A stretch of 39,127 nt of DNA from Undibacterium sp. (GTDB taxonomy: Bacteria; Pseudomonadota; Gammaproteobacteria; Burkholderiales; Burkholderiaceae_D): the NCBI GenBank assembly GCA_030645915.1, contig JAUSNO010000037.1:1-39127 (forward strand), read 5' to 3'. A program made the translations under genes and the position numbers. Under the pieces are notes generated by a model. That model was not told the DNA's origin, ran no database searches, and saw only the letters and a list, made by a program, of their open reading frames with translations. Positions 34,843 through 39,127 of this stretch are shown here, piece after piece. Positions within the stretch are counted from its first letter, which is position 1, and each line of letters opens with the position of its first letter.

Positions 34843-36807
34843 TTGAGACAACTCTCACTTCGGCAAATTTTAATCTTGGGTGTCGCGCTGGGCATATTGT
34901 TGCCGGCACTGATATTCGGTTATTTTTTGGCGCAAAACCGCTATGAACGTGAATTCAATTTGCGTGTGCATACGGCCAAGTCGCAATACGCAGAGATGCT
35001 GTCAAGTGCCATGGCAGTTCCGATGTGGAATCTTGATAAAGACGTTGCGAATCAATTTGTGCAGGCGGTTATGCGTAACCCCGAGGTGGTGCGCGTCAGC
35101 GTGGAAGACGAGTCAAAGAATCAGTTTGTTCACAGCGAGATCGCGGAACGTAGAGGCTCGAAAGATCAAAGTGAAGAGCGTCCTATTCTATTAGACGGAA
35201 AAATCATCGGCAAGGTGACAGTGGAACTGACCACCGGTCGCATTAAGCAAGATCTCGTCGATGATTTTCTTAAATTGGGCGGTGCGTTGTTGGCGCAGGT
35301 TCTGATCTCGTTCACTCTTATTCTCCTGTTATTTGAGCGCCGTATCGTTCATCCCTTGCAGCGCCTGTTGCTGGCGACTGCAGACTTGGCCCGAGGTAAG
35401 CTAGATAAGCCATTGAATTGGCCGCGCCAGGACGAGATCGGCCATCTCGCCTATGGCCTGGATAAAATGCGCCAGGATTTGGGTGTGTTAATTGCAGAGC
35501 GCGACAGCAAGAATGCCGCCTTACAGCAAGAGCTGAATGAGCGCTTGCGCGCAGAACAGGCCTTGCGCTTGACTGAGAAAAAATTTGCTGCAATCTTTCA
35601 TGCGTCACCCGTGGCGATGTCGGTATTTCGTAAGGAAACAAGTTTTAGCATGATTGACGTCAATGACGCATGGATACGCCAGTTTGGCTGGTCCAGAGCG
35701 GAGATTTTAAGCAGCCCTGAGAAGCAGCTCGCATTGTGGCGCAAGCCGGAGGACCAGGAGACCGTATTGCAAATGGCCGAGCATCAAGGCGAAATTCAAG
35801 CGTATGAAGCGTGGTTACGATGCGGTGATCGAGATCAAAATCTGCTCTGTGTCATCTCAGGACGCTTGATTTCATTAGGTGACGAAATGCTGCTGGTGCT
35901 GGTGCAGGAAGACATCACCGAGAAGCGGCAGAATGAACATGAAATTTTAAGTCTCAACAGTAGTTTGGAAAAACGTGTTTCCGACCGTACCCACGCTCTG
36001 GAAGCGGCCAACAGTGAATTGACCATTGTTCTCGAGAATTTGCAGCGTGCGCAGCGAGAGTTGTTGCGTACTGAGAAGATGGCCGCACTCGGGTCTTTGG
36101 TCGCCGGTGTTGCGCATGAGTTAAATACGCCAATAGGAACAAGTGTGACAGTGGCAAGCACATTACAACAGCAAACAGATCAGATGATTTTGGATCTGGC
36201 GCGCGGTTTGAAACGCTCAAGTCTGGAGGAATTCCTGAATAATTCCCGCATCGGCACGGACATTTTGCTACGCAACTTACATAAGGCGTCTGGCCTGGTG
36301 ACTAGTTTTAAGCAAGTAGCCGTTGACCAGTCCAGTGCAAATAGGCGCTTGTTTACGCTGGATGAAACACTCGCTGAAATTATCCTCATGCTCAGCCCGA
36401 TGACGCGCAAAACCAGGCACGAGATCGTTTCATCCGTCCCGCCAAAAATCGTGATGGACAGTTACCCGGGGCCACTAGGCCAAGTGCTGACCAATTTGAT
36501 TAATAATGCCTTTATTCATGGTTTTGAAGGCGACGTCAAAGGAACCGTGACGATAGAGGCACACAAGCTGGACGCAGAGTTGATTGAGATTGTTGTCAGT
36601 GATAATGGAAAAGGGATTCCAGAAGAAAATATTGGCAGGATTTTTGATCCATTTTTCACCACCAAGCTTGGACAGGGCGGCAGCGGTTTAGGATTAAATA
36701 TTGTCTACAATCTGGTAACAGGTGTCTTGGGCGGAAACATTGTAGTAACGAGTAAATCGCATCAGGGAGCAAAATTTACCATCACCTTACCCATAGTTGC
36801 CTCATAA
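34843..36807 (+). CDS. Membrane sensor histidine kinase with PAS domain
   Basis: A 654-residue inner-membrane kinase. TM1 spans about 8-30, then a periplasmic region (about 31-145), TM2 (about 146-165), HAMP (about 166-220), a PAS domain (about 245-365) and a coiled coil. The dimerisation box has H425 in AGVAHELNTPIG. The ATPase domain shows NLINNAFIHG (N box), DNGKGIP (G1), FDPFFTTK (F) and GGSGLGLNIVYNLV (G2), so all catalytic boxes look intact. The start is TTG at 34843, with GGA 7 nt upstream; no in-frame ATG lies before TM1. No response regulator is adjacent. Confidence 0.9.
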   Translation: MRQLSLRQILILGVALGILLPALIFGYFLAQNRYEREFNLRVHTAKSQYAEMLSSAMAVPMWNLDKDVANQFVQAVMRNPEVVRVSVEDESKNQFVHSEIAERRGSKDQSEERPILLDGKIIGKVTVELTTGRIKQDLVDDFLKLGGALLAQVLISFTLILLLFERRIVHPLQRLLLATADLARGKLDKPLNWPRQDEIGHLAYGLDKMRQDLGVLIAERDSKNAALQQELNERLRAEQALRLTEKKFAAIFHASPVAMSVFRKETSFSMIDVNDAWIRQFGWSRAEILSSPEKQLALWRKPEDQETVLQMAEHQGEIQAYEAWLRCGDRDQNLLCVISGRLISLGDEMLLVLVQEDITEKRQNEHEILSLNSSLEKRVSDRTHALEAANSELTIVLENLQRAQRELLRTEKMAALGSLVAGVAHELNTPIGTSVTVASTLQQQTDQMILDLARGLKRSSLEEFLNNSRIGTDILLRNLHKASGLVTSFKQVAVDQSSANRRLFTLDETLAEIILMLSPMTRKTRHEIVSSVPPKIVMDSYPGPLGQVLTNLINNAFIHGFEGDVKGTVTIEAHKLDAELIEIVVSDNGKGIPEENIGRIFDPFFTTKLGQGGSGLGLNIVYNLVTGVLGGNIVVTSKSHQGAKFTITLPIVAS

Positions 36808-36861
36808 ACGCGGCACAAATAAATGTAAAATGCGCCATTTAGTCTCTTTGACAGTTCCGCT

Positions 36862-37575
36862 ATGAGTAAATTATCTTTTGACCGACTTCTGCAATCGCAA
36901 GGTTTTGGTACCCGTAAATATTGCCGTGAATTGATCGACGATGGTGAAGTCAGCGTCAATGGCGAAGTCGTGCAAAACTATAAGGCACTAGTCGACACAG
37001 ACGGACTTTGCTTTACTATTTTTGATGAAGAATGGGAATATCGGGAACACGTCTATCTGGTCTTGAATAAGCCTGCGAATGTCGAGTGCTCCCGAAAGCC
37101 AAGTCATCATCCCGGTGTCTTGACCTTGCTGCCAGAGCAATTGAGCTGGAGAGACGTACAGCCCGTAGGAAGGCTAGATCACGACACTACCGGCATGCTG
37201 CTGATGTCTGACGATGGCCCTTTCATCCATGCACAATCTTCGCCTAAAAGGCATATTCCTAAAATCTACGTAGCGACGACCGCTGACCCTGTCAGTGATG
37301 CGCTGATTCAACAATTATTGACGGGCGTACAATTGCACGACGAGCCGGTGCCACTTGCTGCACAAACCTGTCGGCAGTTGGGGGAACGAGAGCTGGAAAT
37401 CGTTCTGGAGCAGGGTAAATATCATCAGGTCAAGCGTATGTTGGCTGCCGCGGGCAATCATTGCGCCGCATTACGCAGGACAGCGATAGGGCAACTAACG
37501 CTCGATTCTCTGGGTTTGGAAGAGGGTGAGTGGTGTTACCTCACTGCTGAACATGTGGCTTTACTGGTTCCATAA
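36862..37575 (+). CDS. rsuA: 16S rRNA pseudouridine(516) synthase
   Basis: Modifies U516 of 16S rRNA. The 237-residue protein has a short S4 domain (FDRLLQSQGFGTRKYCRELIDDGEVSVNG, 6-34) and the catalytic Asp106 in PVGRLDHDTTGMLL. Family block GKYHQVKRMLAAAGNH follows. Length is normal for RsuA, unlike the long RluB at 15400. It follows the kinase gene by 54 nt and may be transcribed separately. Confidence 0.93.
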   Translation: MSKLSFDRLLQSQGFGTRKYCRELIDDGEVSVNGEVVQNYKALVDTDGLCFTIFDEEWEYREHVYLVLNKPANVECSRKPSHHPGVLTLLPEQLSWRDVQPVGRLDHDTTGMLLMSDDGPFIHAQSSPKRHIPKIYVATTADPVSDALIQQLLTGVQLHDEPVPLAAQTCRQLGERELEIVLEQGKYHQVKRMLAAAGNHCAALRRTAIGQLTLDSLGLEEGEWCYLTAEHVALLVP

Positions 37576-37613
37576 CGGTAGTTTTGTTTGCAGCAATTCT
37601 ATAAGGAGTTAGC

Positions 37614-38225
37614 ATGCCTGTGATCGTAATAGCCAATCCCAAGGGCGGCGTAGGTAAAAGTACATTTTCAACGAATCTCGCTGGATATTTTGCCTCTCAA
37701 GGGCATAAGGTTATGCTGGGTGATGCCGATGCACAGCAATCCTCACGTACCTGGCTATCATTGCGTCCGGCAAATCTGCCTCCCATCAGCGCCTGGGAAA
37801 TCACCGACGGACATATTGCCAAGCCGCCCAAAGGGACAACTCACCTGGTTATTGATACGCCCGCTGGCTTGAAGGGACACAAGCTTGATGCCTTGCTAAA
37901 GCTGGCAGATAAGGTGATCGTGCCATTGCAACCATCAATTTTTGATATCCTGGCAACGGAAGAATTCCTAAAAAAACTCGCTGATCGCGAAGCGCGTTTT
38001 GAAGTAGGTGTACTCGGCATGCGTGTGAATGCACGTAGCCGTGCAGCTGATCAACTGGCGCACTATGTGACTCAGCTCGGCCTGCCGGTGCTGGGCTATC
38101 TGCGCGATACGCAAAATTACATTCAATTGGCCGCGCACGGCGCCACCCTGTGGGATGTCGCTCCATCCCGAGTCGAGAAAGACATCGCGCAATGGGATGA
38201 AATTTTGAAATGGATAAAAATTTAG
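37614..38225 (+). CDS. Orphan ParA-like ATPase
   Basis: A 203-residue P-loop ATPase of the ParA/MinD superfamily. It has the deviant Walker A KGGVGKST (10-17), GDADAQQSS (36-44) and VIDTPAG (83-89). The small size and lack of an N-terminal helix-turn-helix resemble chromosomal or positioning ParA proteins rather than plasmid ones. No parB or centromere-like repeats are adjacent. The cargo is unknown. TAAGGAG about 4 nt before the ATG is a good ribosome-binding site; rsuA ends 38 nt upstream. Confidence 0.85.
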   Translation: MPVIVIANPKGGVGKSTFSTNLAGYFASQGHKVMLGDADAQQSSRTWLSLRPANLPPISAWEITDGHIAKPPKGTTHLVIDTPAGLKGHKLDALLKLADKVIVPLQPSIFDILATEEFLKKLADREARFEVGVLGMRVNARSRAADQLAHYVTQLGLPVLGYLRDTQNYIQLAAHGATLWDVAPSRVEKDIAQWDEILKWIKI

Positions 38226-38316
38226 TTGATTAACTAAATTTCTCAATACTCATCAGACTATTTCAAATTTTTAGCGGCAATCGGTAGATTTATTACCTGG
38301 CGGCATTACTCATCTC

Positions 38317-38322
38317 TATAAT
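38317..38322 (+). promoter_or_regulatory. Candidate -10 box upstream of the acyltransferase
   Basis: TATAAT at 38317-38322 with a weak -35 box TTACCT (38293-38298, 18-nt spacer). The predicted start point falls inside the hairpin at 38325-38345. Confidence 0.4.
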
Positions 38323-38324
38323 GA

Positions 38325-38353
38325 AGAGAGATTCAAAATCTCTCTCTTTTCTT
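38325..38353 (+). terminator. Terminator-like hairpin after the ParA-like gene
   Basis: AGAGAGATT (38325-38333), loop CAA, AATCTCTCT (38337-38345), then CTTTTCTTTA. It could end transcripts from the ParA gene, or form the first hairpin of the acyltransferase mRNA. Confidence 0.6.
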
Positions 38354-38373
38354 TATTATCAAAGACTTACTGA

Positions 38374-38973
38374 ATGAACTACACGATTTTCGATACCCCC
38401 GTGGTCAATTCGCTGATGCGGGGACTTTCTTTGGTAGGTCTGCGTCTGGCGGGCTGGCGAGTGGAAGGAACGGCGCCAACTGAAGCAAAATATGTACTGA
38501 TCGCCGCTCCTCATACCAGTAATTGGGATTTTCCGGTTACCTTGATGGTCTGCTTTGCGTTGAGGTTAAACGTATATTGGATGGGGAAAACGAGTTTATT
38601 TCCCCCTTTTATTGGCGGAATAATGCGCTGGTTGGGGGGTATTCCTGTTAATCGGGCGCAGGCCGGAAATCTGGTGCAAAGTACGATAGAGGCATTTCAT
38701 GCAAATGAGAGATTGACCGTGATCGTGCCACCCGAAGGAACGCGAGGAAAAGTCAGTCATTGGAAGACGGGGTTTTATTATATTGCGCATGGAGCGGGCG
38801 TACCGATTGCGTTGGGTTTCCTTGATTTCAAACGGAAAGTTGGTGGTATTGGGGCATTGTTTCATCCCACTGGTGACATCGCAAAAGACATGCAGGTGAT
38901 TCAGGAATTTTATGCGGGAATAACCGGTAAGAATCCAAAACAGTTTGACTCCGATACGATAAGAACCAAGTAG
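38374..38973 (+). CDS. PlsC-like lysophospholipid acyltransferase
   Basis: A 199-residue acyltransferase with the catalytic Hx4D motif H47-D52 (HTSNWD) and the acceptor motif PEGTR (120-124), typical of 1-acylglycerol-3-phosphate acyltransferases. A hydrophobic segment lies near 55-70. It belongs to a short branch seen as an extra PlsC-like protein in many bacteria; the main plsC is probably elsewhere. It probably acylates a lysophospholipid or related lipid at the inner membrane. Followed by the last 150 nt of the window, which hold hairpins only. Confidence 0.88.
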   Translation: MNYTIFDTPVVNSLMRGLSLVGLRLAGWRVEGTAPTEAKYVLIAAPHTSNWDFPVTLMVCFALRLNVYWMGKTSLFPPFIGGIMRWLGGIPVNRAQAGNLVQSTIEAFHANERLTVIVPPEGTRGKVSHWKTGFYYIAHGAGVPIALGFLDFKRKVGGIGALFHPTGDIAKDMQVIQEFYAGITGKNPKQFDSDTIRTK

Positions 38974-39059
38974 ATTTAGTCTCTTTAACCCAGATTTTCC
39001 ATTAGGATTTGCGCTGATGACGGATGCACTTTTCGAGATAGTTTTGATGCGAATGAGGC

Positions 39060-39079
39060 GCCAATAGCGAGCTATTGGC
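39060..39079. repeat. Short perfect inverted repeat
   Basis: GCCAATAGC (39060-39068) and GCTATTGGC (39071-39079) are separated by GA. It may be a small hairpin or a protein-binding palindrome downstream of the acyltransferase gene; there is no T-run. Confidence 0.5.
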
Positions 39080-39118
39080 AACGAAGAGCAGCAAAAGTAG
39101 CCGAAAATGCGCCGTCAG

Positions 39119-39127
39119 CACGCAAAT
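39119..39127. repeat. Probable fifth copy of the hairpin repeat, cut by the window edge
   Basis: CCGTCAGCACGCAAAT at the right end matches the outer flank and first arm of copies C and D (CCgCCAGCACGCA). Only the first nine bases of the core are present, so the assignment is likely but unproven. Confidence 0.5.

Noticed and set aside
38596..39081. 161-codon minus-strand frame at the right end
   Set aside because: Antisense to the acyltransferase with its HTSNWD and PEGTR motifs; no recognisable features.

Overview
The window looks like a chromosomal segment of a betaproteobacterium, most likely Oxalobacteraceae (Herminiimonas/Janthinobacterium-like). This rests on gene content and order: a cysI-DUF934-cysH-cysD sulfur operon, an aat-bpt-pyrD operon, scpB-rluB followed by rimP-nusA-infB-rbfA-truB, a divergent MocR/DUF2917 pair, and protein sequences of that general flavour. 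The genus is an inference. There are no phage genes, transposases or CRISPR arrays; it is mostly core genome with a few accessory genes.

Region by region. 1-4226 (minus strand): sulfate-assimilation operon, reading tauE/safE-type permease, cysI, DUF934, cysH and the start of cysD, which runs off the left edge. 4541-8276: small accessory genes, namely a DUF6882-like protein, a small exported protein behind half of an FMN riboswitch, an exported Arg/Asp/Asn/Gly-rich protein, a DUF2164 protein and a cyclophilin-type isomerase. 8313-12058 (minus): aat, bpt (the bacterial N-degron transferases), pyrD and a Tas-like aldo-keto reductase. 12099-13454: an ammonium transporter behind a good sigma-54/NtrC-like promoter. 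13485-14293: a Nudix hydrolase and initiator tRNA-Met. 14565-23795: scpB and rluB, then the translation/transcription operon rimP-nusA-infB-rbfA-truB. 23851-25230 (minus): a cysteinyl-tRNA synthetase of an unusual sequence type. 25605-27359: a membrane protein with a degenerate GGDEF domain and an EcsC-like protein. 27595-31618: a MocR regulator with its divergent DUF2917 neighbour, a RidA-family protein and a class I aminotransferase. 31801-38973: an M24 peptidase, an NsrR-like Rrf2 regulator, a periplasmic binding protein followed by a hybrid-free sensor kinase, rsuA, an orphan ParA-like ATPase and a PlsC-like acyltransferase.

The genes fall into housekeeping modules (sulfate to sulfide; N-terminal protein tagging; ribosome maturation through RimP, RbfA, RluB, RsuA and TruB; nitrogen uptake) with signalling and regulatory genes between them.

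The most unusual signals are non-coding. (1) A family of intergenic hairpins: four complete copies, each with a core of exactly 61 nt and compensatory base changes in the arms, plus a probable fifth cut by the right edge. (2) An FMN riboswitch that keeps P1, P2 and P3 but has lost P4-P6, sitting in front of a small exported protein instead of a riboflavin gene. Also worth a look are the GGDEF domain with changed catalytic residues but an intact c-di-GMP I-site, three direct repeats between mocR and DUF2917, and hairpins inside the rimP-infB-rbfA operon.
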